DNA from: Chaunax sp. Z400
Lineage: Eukaryota; Chordata; Actinopteri; Lophiiformes; Chaunacidae
NCBI GenBank assembly: GCA_037577475.1
Contig: CM075183.1
Location: 13,470,471 to 13,534,470 of the forward strand
Length of the DNA: 64,000 nucleotides
Direction of reading: 5' to 3'
A program made the position numbers and the translations under genes. The notes beneath the pieces are model-generated. The model had not been told where the DNA came from. It ran no database searches and saw only the letters and a program-made list of their open reading frames with translations. Positions 49,100 through 64,000 of this stretch are shown here, piece by piece. How positions within the stretch are numbered: position 1 is the stretch's first letter; every line of letters begins with the position of its first letter.

Positions 49100-49540
49100 G
49101 CTCTGAAAAGAAGGTTTATTTCACATCTTTGTACAAAAATGCAACTGTGACAAGTCTGAGACAACTATTCCTTTACATAAAGAAAAACATCCAAATATCA
49201 AATTAGTGGCTCAGAGCGAATGTTTGGCAACCTCCTTTTTTTTTTTATTTAAGTGGCTCGGAGAAATCACACCCGCTGTGTGGTACTTCTAGCTTCTTTT
49301 AATATATATAATAAAAGTGAAATTAAAATTTCCAACTTTTCGTGACAATGCCCTGGACACTGTAGGAAGAAAGGAAGTCACTGAATACCAATGTGACACC
49401 ACTAGTGTGAGACTGCATGCAGCAGAGCAAGTCAGTGCTCTTAAATGGAAGATCAAGCTTATCCATAATTTTTATTGAACTGCCACAAATTTGATGCCCT
49501 CTGTCCATCCAAATCATTTTTCAGTGTGCTCTTTTTGTCT
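49100..49540 (-). other. ostc: ostc 3'UTR
   Basis: Follows the TAA at 49541-49543. A canonical AATAAA on the - strand (49115-49120) marks a likely 3' end near 49100. It includes an A-rich tract on the sense strand. Confidence 0.55.
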
Positions 49541-50515
<975 letters not shown>

Positions 50516-50640
50516 GTTTTGAACTGAAATTGTGTATCACTACAATGCAGCTGCTGACGATGGCAGAGTCTGAGCAGACTTGATGACGTGTCCCGGAAGT
50601 AAATGTTTTTTTTCTCGAACAATTCAACCTTTCAGTAAGG
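50516..50640 (-). promoter_or_regulatory. ostc: ostc promoter / 5'UTR region
   Basis: Upstream of the ATG is an ETS-type site CCGGAAGT (50593-50600, as read on the + strand) beside TGACGTG. There is no TATA box. This is typical of a housekeeping promoter. Transcription probably starts near 50580. Confidence 0.5.
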
Positions 50641-51264
50641 TGTTTGTATTAATTTGTTTTATGTATTTATTTCAAAACATTTTAAGCAAAAATATTTCCC
50701 CAACAGCTGTGTGAACTTTACCGCATATATTAAAATCTTAAGTGTCGGCCAGTGACACTTGGACCGTAGTTGATTACGTAATCTTAAAGGGACTGACAGG
50801 AAAATCAAGGCAACTATTTTCCCCATTTCCATCAAGAATATTCAGTAACGAGAATAAATCCTGCGTTTAATCCCTTTGCCTTGACTATATTCTTCTGAGT
50901 ATGGCCGTCAATACACAATAATTGTGATCACAACATAGGTTGGGGGTCCTTGTGTGCCTTTAAAGGCATACATTCATACTTCACGTACCAAATGGCCGTA
51001 AAATAATTTGGTATGCATCAATAAGGCATTTGCAGCATTTCTCTTGACATTAACATTGTCAGTAGGAAAAAAACTGCTAAATGAATTGAAGGTAATCACT
51101 ACAGGTATAAAACAACTGATGAGATTCAAAAGATTTGTTGCATTTGTTCAAATGTGAAACCATTCTAAAAGGGCAGAATAACCCAATAAATCATATCAAC
51201 TTCAGGCTTAAAACCCCAGTCATGCAAACTTACCACAACCCAAAACATTAAAGATCAAACAGAA
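50641..51264. other. Spacer between rpl34 3' end and ostc promoter
   Basis: About 620 bases of AT-rich sequence without recognised genes, RNA genes or repeats. Confidence 0.5.
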
Positions 51265-51311
51265 GTGGATTTGTTTGTCATTGTTTTATTGTGGCAATAC
51301 AAATACACATT
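51265..51311 (-). other. rpl34: rpl34 3'UTR
   Basis: A very short 3'UTR, as usual for ribosomal protein genes. AATAAA on the - strand lies at 51285-51290, about 20 bases after the stop codon. Confidence 0.75.
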
Positions 51312-54533
<3,222 letters not shown>

Positions 54534-54920
54534 CTAACTTGCTAGCCGTGCTACATCTGAAGACGTGACACCGGCTAACATTTAAGTATACAAAACATAG
54601 ACCGAATTAGTTGTCCTGACTAGTTTACTTCGTATTTTTATTTGTAACATAATCGGAAACCTAACGTAGGCCGATATGGACACATTTGCAGAATGGTTAT
54701 TACCACCAGGGTTGTAGATAGCGGCTAAAGGGACTCAGAAACTGATTATTTAGAATGTCTCATCGAAGCCATTAAAGCATGCGATTATCACATTCTTTAA
54801 AACACTTAGTTTCTCTAAGTATTATCTTCACTTGAGATCAACCGCATTTTCTTCTAAAACGCAGGATTATAGTGGATTATAAAAATAAGATGCTTCAGAG
54901 GAAATTAGGGGCAGTCATAC

Positions 54921-54950
54921 CTGCTATGGCCGTAACCGGAAGAGGAAGGA
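54921..54950 (-). other. rpl34: rpl34 non-coding first exon with 5'TOP
   Basis: On the - strand the text CTCCTTCCTCTTCCGGTTAC... runs into CATAGCAG|GTATGA. The pyrimidine-rich start is a 5'TOP motif, which places this gene under mTOR-linked translational control. The donor at 54919-54920 leads to the ATG exon. An ETS-like GGCGGAAGT (54956-54964) lies at the start site. Confidence 0.75.
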
Positions 54951-55016
54951 GCTAGGCGGAAGTTACAGGTTAAAGTTTTTCCATGTCGGCTTTTGTAAAG
55001 ACTGCTGCTTGTTATT

Positions 55017-55032
55017 CTGCCCCCTGGTGGTG
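55017..55032 (-). promoter_or_regulatory. CTCF-like motif behind rpl34 promoter
   Basis: The - strand reads CACCACCAGGGGGCAG, an excellent CTCF core match, about 70 bp beyond the rpl34 transcription start. A weaker site in the opposite orientation (CCAGTAGATGGCAG) lies at 55430-55443, so the pair points outward. Confidence 0.55.
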
Positions 55033-58000
55033 TTATGTTTTTACTACATTCATACGAGAGACTGCTGGCAAATATTCTCATGAGTGGATCCTTAAACCCC
55101 CTGGCATAAATGTGTAAAAAAAATAAAAATCTAAAGGATCAACTAAGTGCAATAATTTCTCAAAGAAATACATATGATTTTTTTTTTCAGTTTGACATGT
55201 CAGGGCGGGTAACCAATAATGCCAACTTCTAGTGTACGGCGCACCTAAATATTCCATAAACAAAATTAATGTGATAAGTTTAATCTTTTTCTCTGTGCTT
55301 CACTAGTCAAAACGTTTGCCATGGAAAAGCCTATCATAAGCTGATTCGTCCAAATTATCAATTAGAACTCGTTTTAATAACCAAGGAGCAATGACACCAT
55401 TTTATTTGCAATGTAAAAACAATAATTGTCCAGTAGATGGCAGTAATGGTATGCTTGTAGATACCTAACAGTTTGCAGGGTGGTGGTGTGGAGAGGAAGT
55501 CTGTCCTTAAAACTTTGAACCAGGATTCAAACATGAAAGTAAATTGTAACACACACATTTATGGAAGTCCTATGCTAATACTTTGTAATTACAAATGCAC
55601 ATGTATCTTCACATACCCCACTGAGTCCCCTTTAGTTTCAGCAAATCCTTTTCCCTTATATATTTAGGAACATAGACTTCTCCGAAGAATAAGGGGAGAA
55701 TTTTTTTCTGTGTTTGCTTTAAATGTGCTTCATAAAGTCAGATTTGAGCAAAGGTCTCACACAGAGAAAATGTTCCTATTTTGATTCTTTTTAATATTAT
55801 CTAGTACAATAATTTATTATTTAAAGTGGCACAACTAGTTTAAACATTATTTTAAATTGAAGCTTTGCAAAAATGGAAATGTTAATTCCTAATGTTAATT
55901 CCTAATTCTCTAGTGTATTTCTTTTTAGATAGTGCTACATTTATCAATAAGTCCTCTTATGAATGTCAAAATGACCATTCAGAAAACAACAACAACAAAA
56001 AAACATCCAATCAATTCCATCTTCAAAATATCTTTTTAAAACAAAAGTACACGCCACACTGCATACACATTAAACCTCTAAAGATGTGCAAAGTAGCTCA
56101 AAATGGCTCCTTATCAAAGAGGTGCTGTGTCACAAACGTACATTTGCCAAGCTCAGCCAACAGATGGTGAGCTTGGCATCTTTTTAAATGGAGCTTTTGA
56201 ACAAGGTAAAGTGTCACGTTTTTTTTTTTTTGTTTGACTACTAACAAGTCCACCTGTAAATACCTTTAAATGACAGTTCTTAATGATATGGGAATTTCTA
56301 TAATAATTTAATAATTATAATATATGTGTCATCTCTTACAAATACTCGACCAGTCAGCCAAGAACGATGATTAACTCTTTGTGGGGGACAGCCTCATCTA
56401 CAGTATATGTGAGATCAGCATATAGCATCAGCACTTGGTGGGAAATGACCTCATGTTGAGTTACAGACAATTTATCTTTAAAGTCAATTCCTCTGAGATG
56501 TTTTCCACGCTACAAGCATCAATACAAACATGAATACCTCCTGCACACTGTCATGCTTTTTGGTTGGAAACTCCATATTAATGGTCACCTCTGGAGGTCC
56601 CAACTGGTTCTACATGGGATTAATTCCAGATGTGACACAACCTGGGATTAACCTGTTCATCACAAGAACAGATGTTTTTGACAATGGATGCCAATGAGAT
56701 TTGCACCGACTCCAAAGGACACTGGGGCGCACACACAGAAGTCCATTAGTAACATCTGCAGGCAGTCTGTCTTAATATTGTCGGAATAATTATTCTAAAA
56801 GACATCTCAATTAAATATTAATTTAGATCGTAATCCAACAAAATATTGCTTATGTCCTGATCGGTCAATCATTTTAAAGAAAGAATAATTTCTTCAATTT
56901 CTTCCTCGCAATCAGTTCCTAGTCAAAGATGAACCACATCACCTTAAGTGCACTTGATTACGCAAGTCTTCCCGGCCCCCTCTCCACATCTCCTTGGGCC
57001 TTCTGTGTAATCTGTTGAGATTTAAACCTGCTGCTCCTGTTTAATAAATCCACTGCGATTAAAATAGGATTACAGCTCTGCTTTCGCCGTCCTAATGACA
57101 TCAGACCATGAAATATTTTTTGACTTTTTTCTTTCTCGGCTGACGGGTTTTTGCACAAGCTCATTCATTCCACCTTCGCTACTCGTCTCAACCAGACAGG
57201 CTGCAGTGATTTTCAAGTCCCAAACATCCTGACAGAACCTCATCCCTGCAGCCCAGCAGGTCAGCCCATCTGCAGGCCTGTTGACATAAGGATTAACTTT
57301 ATAATGCAGCACACATTATGTATTAATGCTGACCTCCGTCACATCAGACTTCTCAGTGACAGATAGGAACCACACAAAATGTGTTCCAGGGTCGGACTCG
57401 GATAAAATCACATACATCAACAAGGCAATCGATCCAACTAGCATTGTCCAGCATTGGTTAAACTTTGTAGGGTCAAAAAGTTAAAGATTGATTGGATTCT
57501 TACAACAGCTCAGCCCCTGACCCCAGCAGAGAAATCTATTTAAGATAGTTTAATATACTTTAATACACAAAGTAGCTTCACAGTCAAACGTCAAATGTTA
57601 ATGGGGAGCATTTTGTCCCGTAGTTCCTGCTTAACCTTCAGTGTGTGACATAAAACGCATGGATGCAATGACACTTTTATTCCAAGTTTAGCCTCCCGAT
57701 GAACTCTAGCGAACAGTCCACTCAAAATGATCCTGGCCAAATTACACGAGTGCCTTCTCTCTACAAGAGATTGATGTTGAGTCCACCTGGCTCTGTGCCC
57801 TGGAAAGTAGGGACTGATTCTTTGCCTGTTAGCAGCTGATGAAAAATATTTATTGCTTGTAAGAATGTACTAAATACCCGTAAATGTAACGATATTTCAT
57901 TTGTACATTAGGAAAGGTTAACATGTTAAAACACTAAAGTAAACTGTTTAAGTATGCTAACTCCATGTAAATGGCCAAAGTGCAAAGCCACTGAAACCAG

Positions 58001-58399
58001 TGATGACACAGCCACGCTTCACACATGCCTATTACTGTTCCTACCAGCCTTAGTCATGTACACAGTCAGCAGACAGCCTACTACAGCCAGAACAACACCA
58101 AAAATACATCAGACTGTCTGGTTTTGTTTGTGCTGCAGACTCTGCCGAGTTTATTAGCGGTCCTCCAATGTAGATTTGCTGAACCACCACTGTGATCTTA
58201 CTCTGTGGTGTTGGTTTTGAAATGTTACACCACTATCTACTGCTTTGGCATACAGGCTACAGCGTTTTCAATCATTTGTGAATCCGTGTGTACGGGGATC
58301 ATTTCAAAAAGATGCCATGTGAACGCAGAGCTTTTTGAAAACGCAAAGAAAAACTTGTTCAGCAAAAAACGCTTTCAGCAAATTGTTGTCGTAGTCGGC

Positions 58400-58860
58400 A
58401 GGCAGGAGAGGTCCTCGCTGATTGTCATGCATTCAGTTTTCTTTGCATTCAGCAAGAGATCTACTCTAATTGCACCCTATAAGAAGTAAGGCAAACAAGG
58501 CAACATCATCTGCATAGTCAACGCCAGACGCTTCTTTGGCAACCACATCTTTCAGCGTCGAGGACATTCACTTTGATTCTGTCGACAGACTGTCGAAAGG
58601 ACAGTCCAACACAACGACGGAAAGAAAAGGCATAAGTGTGTCACCACGAAGGATTCCAGCGTTGGTAGGAAATTCTTTGGAAAGACCTTTTCAGGCTCTG
58701 GACAGAACAAATAGCGCTTTCATACGAAATGACAATGGCATAGCAATCTTTTCAGGGATTCCATGATTAAGGAGGATATGCATCATGAAGTTTCCGTTTA
58801 CACTATCGACTCTTAGGCTTGTTAGTAGAAGGAAGAAACACTATTTTTTAGACGCAGTGT
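58400..58860 (-). mobile_element. Degenerate LINE reverse-transcriptase relic
   Basis: On the - strand, pieces of a reverse transcriptase appear in order: DSVNGNFMMHILLNHGIPEK (from 58807), NAGILRGDTLMPFLS, SGVDYADDVALF (the YADD codons are 58505-58516) and LLNAKKTECMTI (58420-58449). Stops and frameshifts break the frame. The catalytic YADD itself is intact in this dead copy. It belongs to a different LINE family from the copy in rpl34. Confidence 0.75.
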
Positions 58861-60296
58861 CCTGAAATTTGCCAATTTTGAAAGAAATTAAGAGACCATT
58901 AATGAGAGAAACTGAGAGCTGGTATTACAGTGACCCAATAAATACCATAACATTTAACAAAAAAATAAAGGAAAAAAAATCTTTAAATGGATTTGGGGGT
59001 GTTGTTTGGATTTATTGCCTCGACTTTTCCGTCAGTCTTGTATATTTTTTAAGGACCACCTGTAAAAGCAGGGTCTCTCTTTGACACCATGTGATCGCAT
59101 CTAATCAAATCCAGCACTTAGTGATCAGACTTGATTGTGGATTATTAATTCCTTAATCTCTTTTGAGCTTCTACTGCTGAAATGAATATTCCCATCCACC
59201 ATCCATCTTTGAACCGTCACGCTTTTGTGAGGCCCATTATTCTTTTGGAATACAACTACGCAAGCATTTTAAGAGCCTCAATGACTCACTATTTACTACC
59301 TGAGCCTACCATTGGTGCGTGTGCCCATTTTGTTTTGCTGACTGCTTTTTCCTAAGGGGCAGGTGGTCCGTCCAAGCCTCTTTGTACAGCCTAGTGATGG
59401 TGGGGGTTGCTAATATGAGGCTTTCAACATCTAATCTGGAGTAAGTCTATTTTATAAAGCTTATCTTGGGACTCAATTTCACCACTACTTGGGCCAGACA
59501 GCTTTTTTGTGTTCCTTATTAACAACAATAGTGCTAATTCAATACCTCCTTCCTCTTCACCGGAAAAACCTGCTTGGTTATCATCATCCTATCTGCCCCC
59601 CCAATGCCCCTGCCCCATTGCTGACAAATCCATACAACTATGTGGGACACAAAGGCTCGGATTTAGCTGCCAAGCCAAAAGCGAGGGTGGGCCGGGTGGG
59701 GGGCAGGGCCAGGACGGAAATTTCCCTTGTTTTTGCCACAGCAAAAATTTCAGACAAATCAAAACAACTGCCACCGTCACCCCCTTCCAACCCTCCCTTC
59801 CTCCCCAACACGACCCACATGACCAGTCATCACTTTCATGCTGGAAAGGCAATCAGATCAGGAGTGGGGTCAGTGCAGCGGTGTGGAGGAGAGGCTTCAT
59901 GTGCACCGGGGGCCCATTGTTGAAAAAGAGCTGACGGCCTGAATGGGATCTCATTTGATAGGCAAAATTATTGACAGATCTCATTTGAAGAGTCACAGGC
60001 TCAGACTGTGCTTTGTGATGATGATGAGACCAGATCAGCTGCATGTGCTCATATCATTTTATACAAATGGATCAGCCATTGTCACAGCCTTCATGTGCTG
60101 TGCTGTCAATGTGCGAAATAACTTCTTTTTACTATTATTTTCTCCTGAGGCCTGGTGTATGCAGAAGTTTAACAAATCTGATATGAATACTTATGATTAA
60201 GCATTTTTTTAGTAGTGTCAATCCATAAAAGTTTTTATTGAATTAATCACAATAACAGACTGATTAATCACGATTAAAAAATAACTTCTGAAAATA

Positions 60297-60325
60297 CTAT
60301 ATATATATACTGTATATATATATTT
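60297..60325. repeat. AT-rich dinucleotide run
   Basis: A TA-repeat interrupted by CTG, followed directly by a TTTG run. Confidence 0.7.
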
Positions 60326-62499
60326 GTTTGTTTGTTCAATTACATATGATGACCTGTTTTGCTGGCATTTCATCTTCAGTCCACTTCATCAAAACCTCTT
60401 TTTCTCAAGCTGTGAAATTAAGTTTCCAGCTACGTTCAAACCCAGAGAAAACCGTCCTTTTATTAAAGCTAACAGGGCGTTTCATTCCGTTGTCTGTCAG
60501 GGACACAGAGTTAGGGAGTGTAGGGAGGAAGTCAATTACTCAAATAATAATTGCATAAAGGGCCACTCCAGTGATTTAGTTTTGGACTTCAATAAGATTT
60601 GGGAACAGAGAGACAAATGTAAAAAGAAAGATGAATATCTAAGCTGTGAATTTTAGTCTTTTAGCGTCGGTCAAAATCCTTCACTGAATAGTTTCTTTGA
60701 TTTAACCTTCTCGGCTTTTAAGTTCCTGTTTCTTTAAAATGTTTATAATGTTAGAAATGCTCAAAGCTGAGATGTCGCTGACTACATCACTACGACATCA
60801 TCAGTGTTTTTTTTTTTAATACTTTGAAAAGCTATACAACCTCCTCTTGACGAGTAAACTGAACGCCTCAAAATCACTGATGTAGCCTGCTTTTGTGTCC
60901 ATTCACGGATCAAATTCTCACTGTAATCAGCTTGACAGGACAGCTGGACCGGTTTGTTCTTGAAAAACTTGGGCGGTAAGGATACCCAGTGGTCTCTGGA
61001 GGAGGGACAAGAGCACATGAGATTAAATTCTTTATCATTGAAGGAATAATTTGACATTTTGGGAAATACCTTTGCTCTCTTGCTGAAAGTTAGATGACAA
61101 GATCGATACCACTGTCACATCTGTCCAGTAAATGTGAGGCTATGCAGCCAGGAGTCGTTTAGCCTGGCTGGTTGCCTGATTATCTCACAATAACGACGAC
61201 ACTTCAGGAAGTCACTGCTCCCAATCTATAGTCAGATAAAAACCACAAGTTGTCTAGCAAATTGCAAGCTGTCATTTAAGACTTCTTTTTTTTTTGTTCA
61301 GTCTCAAGCTGTTTCTAGTCTTTATGCCTCCTATATATATCAGACAGATGTGAGGGTTGCTATCGATCTTCTCATCAAGCTAGAGGGGAAATAAGTGTGG
61401 GCCTCAATAATGACAGAGGCGTCTAATTCAAACGTCTTATTTAATTACGCAGGCTTACAGAGGACACTCACAGGATTGTCTTTGTCTTTCCTAGTACTTC
61501 CAAATCAGCTGATCTAACTAGAAAACTCAATATCATCCACAACTGATAGTATTCACAAAAGATCTGACTATTGATAGTCTGAGGTAAGTTAATGCTGGTG
61601 TCCTCTGTGTTTCCTGTTATGTAACGAGAGGCGGTTACAGTGGGGAGGAGATGAGAGCAGAGGAGAGGGGCCAATCAATGAGGTCACTGAATCATGATTT
61701 ATTATACAGCACCGGGCCATTAGTGTCACACATACTTTGTCACACCGTGTAGAGATTGCGTGTCTGCATGCATCCAACGGGGGTTGGCCTCTTGACTAAT
61801 GCAGGCAACTAGTGGTTGGAGGCTTTATCTGCAATGAGGGGGAAACATGGCGGCCCAGGGGGGTTGTAGGGATGATGGGCATGTCAGATGAAGGCTCGGT
61901 TGGCTTATTTGAAGTGACACATGAAGCGTGCATGATCTTTTCATGTTAACTCTTCCAAATGAAAAAAAAGAAGAACTTTGAAATACATAACTAAATGCAA
62001 AAAAAATAAACGCACTTATTAACTTTCCTGCCTTGAGTTACATCTATTTATTATGAAGCCCTCGACTTGTAACTCTAAACCCATCGTATGCTTCATGTTG
62101 TTTGGTTCATTTGTGCAAAAGTGCAAAAATAAAGTTGAGATTGCAGAAGTACTGCAAACAACCCAGAAATAGTCCCACATGGGTGTAACTCCTAAAACCT
62201 ACAAATTGCAATTGTTCCTCTTCATTTTTGGACGACGGAAGAAGAAGAAAAGAGGTGCTAATTGGCAGATTCTGCTATTTTCTTTACCTGAATGCTGGCT
62301 GACGTTTTTGAACATGTTTAAATTCTTGCCGTGAGAGCGAACCAATCAATTATCTTTCCAAAATCTATTAGGAATTCCTTTAAATGAAACACCGTGGTGT
62401 CATCTTTGAGAGAGAGAGTGACGCACCCATTATATTTAACCTTGAAATGACCTAAGGCGCAGCCCTGCGCTGAGGCTTATCCACCTGTTCCGTCATCAT

Positions 62500-62500
<1 letters not shown>

Positions 62501-62531
<31 letters not shown>

Positions 62532-63310
62532 AACGTGGAAATACTGCCTTTGCTGTGTAACCACGGCAACACCTCCCTCCAAACGCAACATCACCAAAGC
62601 CCCCTCCGCGTGAACTCAGGAGGAACGGATACGCTGTCCGCCGCTTACCTGCTTTTATTAATAAACCAACCGGTTCACGTGGCCAGCCCAGCCCCGCGCT
62701 CAATTTCCTGCTACACTCGCAAGGTATTTACGACTGGGTGTTTTCTTTTTCCTCCTCTCATCCGAAGCAGGAGGGATGCTGCTGCAGCTGCTGTGAGGGA
62801 GAGGTGAGCGCAGTTGGACAAGCGGCTCTTTTTTTTTTTTCTTTCTTCCTTCTTCTCCTTCCTCCAAAGCTCCTCCTCTGTCGTCGGAGAGCGCAGACCG
62901 GTCACATTCTGCTCAATCAATGAGAGCAAGGGGAGAGGAATTCCTAAATTCAAGCTGCTGATGTGCCGTGCGGCTGTTTTCCCCGTTAAAGGTAAGGCAT
63001 GACACCGTCTGCAGCCTCTCCGCGCGTCATGCGCCTAGAAAGGGAAACTAGTGTTGGGCTTGTTTTGGTCGAGTGATGCTGCTGAGCTGTTTGTTGTGGC
63101 ACAGCTGAAAGGGCGAAGGCATTACTGAAGGGCAGACGAGGAAAATAGTTGCCAGCGGCGCTGATAATATCTCAGACAAGCCGGATCGTCTCATCTTAAA
63201 GGCAGCAGCCTGTACATGAAAAGTCAAACAGGACAGGATGCGTTTCTTTCCGCTTTTACCTGAGCGGCTGCGTTTTCGGTGACTGCGGTTTGTGATGTCC
63301 GTAAAACCAC
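62501..63310 (+). promoter_or_regulatory. Promoter-like, CpG-richer region with possible first exon
   Basis: CpG dinucleotides are clearly denser than in the flanks. A poly-A/(CA)n run lies at 62499-62527. A strong donor, TTAAAG|gtaagg, at 62991/62992 could end an untranslated first exon, with another (GAGAG|gtgagc) near 62805. Human synteny predicts lef1 next on the + strand, but the lef1 N-terminus is not encoded here. The open frames of 60-90 codons in this region are low-complexity and not convincing. Confidence 0.35.
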
Positions 63311-64000
63311 CGGCCTTTTCGTCTCGTGATATTTTCCCAGGTAAAAGCAGCAGGTTTTTCTGATTTTTGTCTGGAAGTTGTCACAATTAAAGACTTCAAT
63401 CGTTAAACCAGCAGAACCATCTGCCTGCGTAAGTTGTCCTGTACATCTTATTGATGCGGAGTATTCGCTGTAGACTATTTAAAGTCACTGAATACGTAAG
63501 AGGATGAATCTAATGTGAGTCCACTAAAGGAATATTCACCACAACGGACTGTTTCACTTTAACGAGGCTAAACTAAAGATGTTCAAACTTAAGGTGTTAT
63601 TAATTCTCATTCACTCAGAGCGCTGTGAGATGGGATGATTATATAAAAAAAATAAAAAGATAATCCCTAAATATGAATTTCAATATTAGTATTCCACATG
63701 CCTGCATGACGTTATGACGTTATGGGAATTTCCTGTTTAATTTTAGTGTCTAATGTACATGTAGATATTTTTTTTTTTTTGCCAATAGCCAGGAGTAGAT
63801 TAATCCTGATTTGTAGCTGACTTTCCCTCAGCAACAATGATTATTGGTTAATCTAACAGCTATGTATTACTTTTTTTTATTTTATTTTAATTAATATAAA
63901 GAAGGCAACAAAATGATGGTCCACATTACCAGTTTGTCAATTTGCAAAGGTAAACATAATAGCCTATTTAAAATGTTTACATGATATATTGCAAGAAAGA
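63311..64000. other. Right edge, nothing recognised
   Basis: AT-rich sequence with T-runs (63768-63780, 63871-63878). No exon, RNA gene or repeat family was recognised. Confidence 0.5.

Larger units (their letters stand above)
55033..62500. other. Gene-poor intergenic interval beyond rpl34
   Basis: No host coding exon with splice borders was recognised in about 7.5 kb. It contains a LINE relic (58400-58860), an AT-repeat near 60297-60325, and a GC-richer block at 59560-59920 in which several frames are open on both strands. Segments around 57060-57370 and 59090-60110 have the balanced, complex composition often seen in conserved non-coding elements. That is only an impression without alignment. 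Confidence 0.45.

Noticed and set aside
59489..59934. Two overlapping + frames of about 140 codons and two - frames
   Set aside because: Several frames are open over the same GC-richer block on both strands, with no conserved motif. This indicates low stop-codon density, not coding.
62535..63002. First coding exon of lef1
   Set aside because: None of the short frames resembles the conserved LEF1 N-terminus. Only promoter-like features are visible.

Overview
This is a teleost fish chromosome segment, probably from a percomorph-type genome, though the species cannot be named from the sequence. Genes are split by GT-AG introns, and exons are short islands in AT-rich, repeat-bearing DNA. The introns also carry repeat families I recognise from fish genomes: Tc1-like, hAT-like and pogo-like remnants, degenerate LINEs and tRNA-derived SINE relics. 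None of this is prokaryotic, so there are no operons, CRISPR arrays or bacterial regulatory sites.

Layout. (1) From the left edge to about 35.5 kb lies the 3' part of col25a1 on the + strand (transmembrane collagen XXV, CLAC-P). It has 29 in-frame coding exons, then an exon whose first three bases are the stop codon, then a probable 3.6-kb 3'UTR. The N-terminal, transmembrane and first collagenous exons lie to the left of the window. (2) From about 36.9 to 46.5 kb is a complete 13-exon etnppl gene on the + strand (ethanolamine-phosphate phospho-lyase, 500 codons), with a TATA box and a palindromic CRE upstream. (3) From about 49.1 to 50.6 kb is a complete four-coding-exon ostc gene on the - strand (oligosaccharyltransferase subunit, 149 residues). 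(4) From about 51.3 to 54.95 kb is a complete rpl34 gene on the - strand (ribosomal protein eL34, 117 residues), with a non-coding 5'TOP first exon and a dead LINE copy in its largest intron. (5) From 55 to 62.5 kb no host gene is visible. There is a reverse-transcriptase relic near 58.6 kb and some segments that could be conserved regulatory DNA. (6) From about 62.5 to 63.3 kb is a CpG-richer, promoter-like stretch with a good splice donor.

The order col25a1-etnppl-ostc-rpl34, with the last two genes on the opposite strand, matches the human 4q25 neighbourhood (COL25A1, ETNPPL, OSTC, RPL34, then LEF1). lef1 is therefore expected to the right, but none of its coding sequence was found here. 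The genes do not form one pathway. Col25a1 is a neuronal and muscle surface collagen, Etnppl breaks down phosphoethanolamine, Ostc helps N-glycosylate proteins at the translocon, and Rpl34 is a ribosomal protein. One functional link is worth noting: in human the paralogous pair COL23A1 and PHYKPL is also adjacent, and PHYKPL degrades phosphohydroxylysine, a collagen-derived amino acid.

I did not find a wholly new system. The best leads are: a 24-bp microexon with a UG repeat just past its donor; a tandem pair of alternative C-terminal collagen exons; a CRE set in the loop of a 17-bp near-perfect inverted repeat ahead of etnppl; a GC-AG intron in etnppl; a perfect hairpin carrying AATAAA on both strands between the convergent etnppl and ostc genes; and an intron with three separate inverted repeats.
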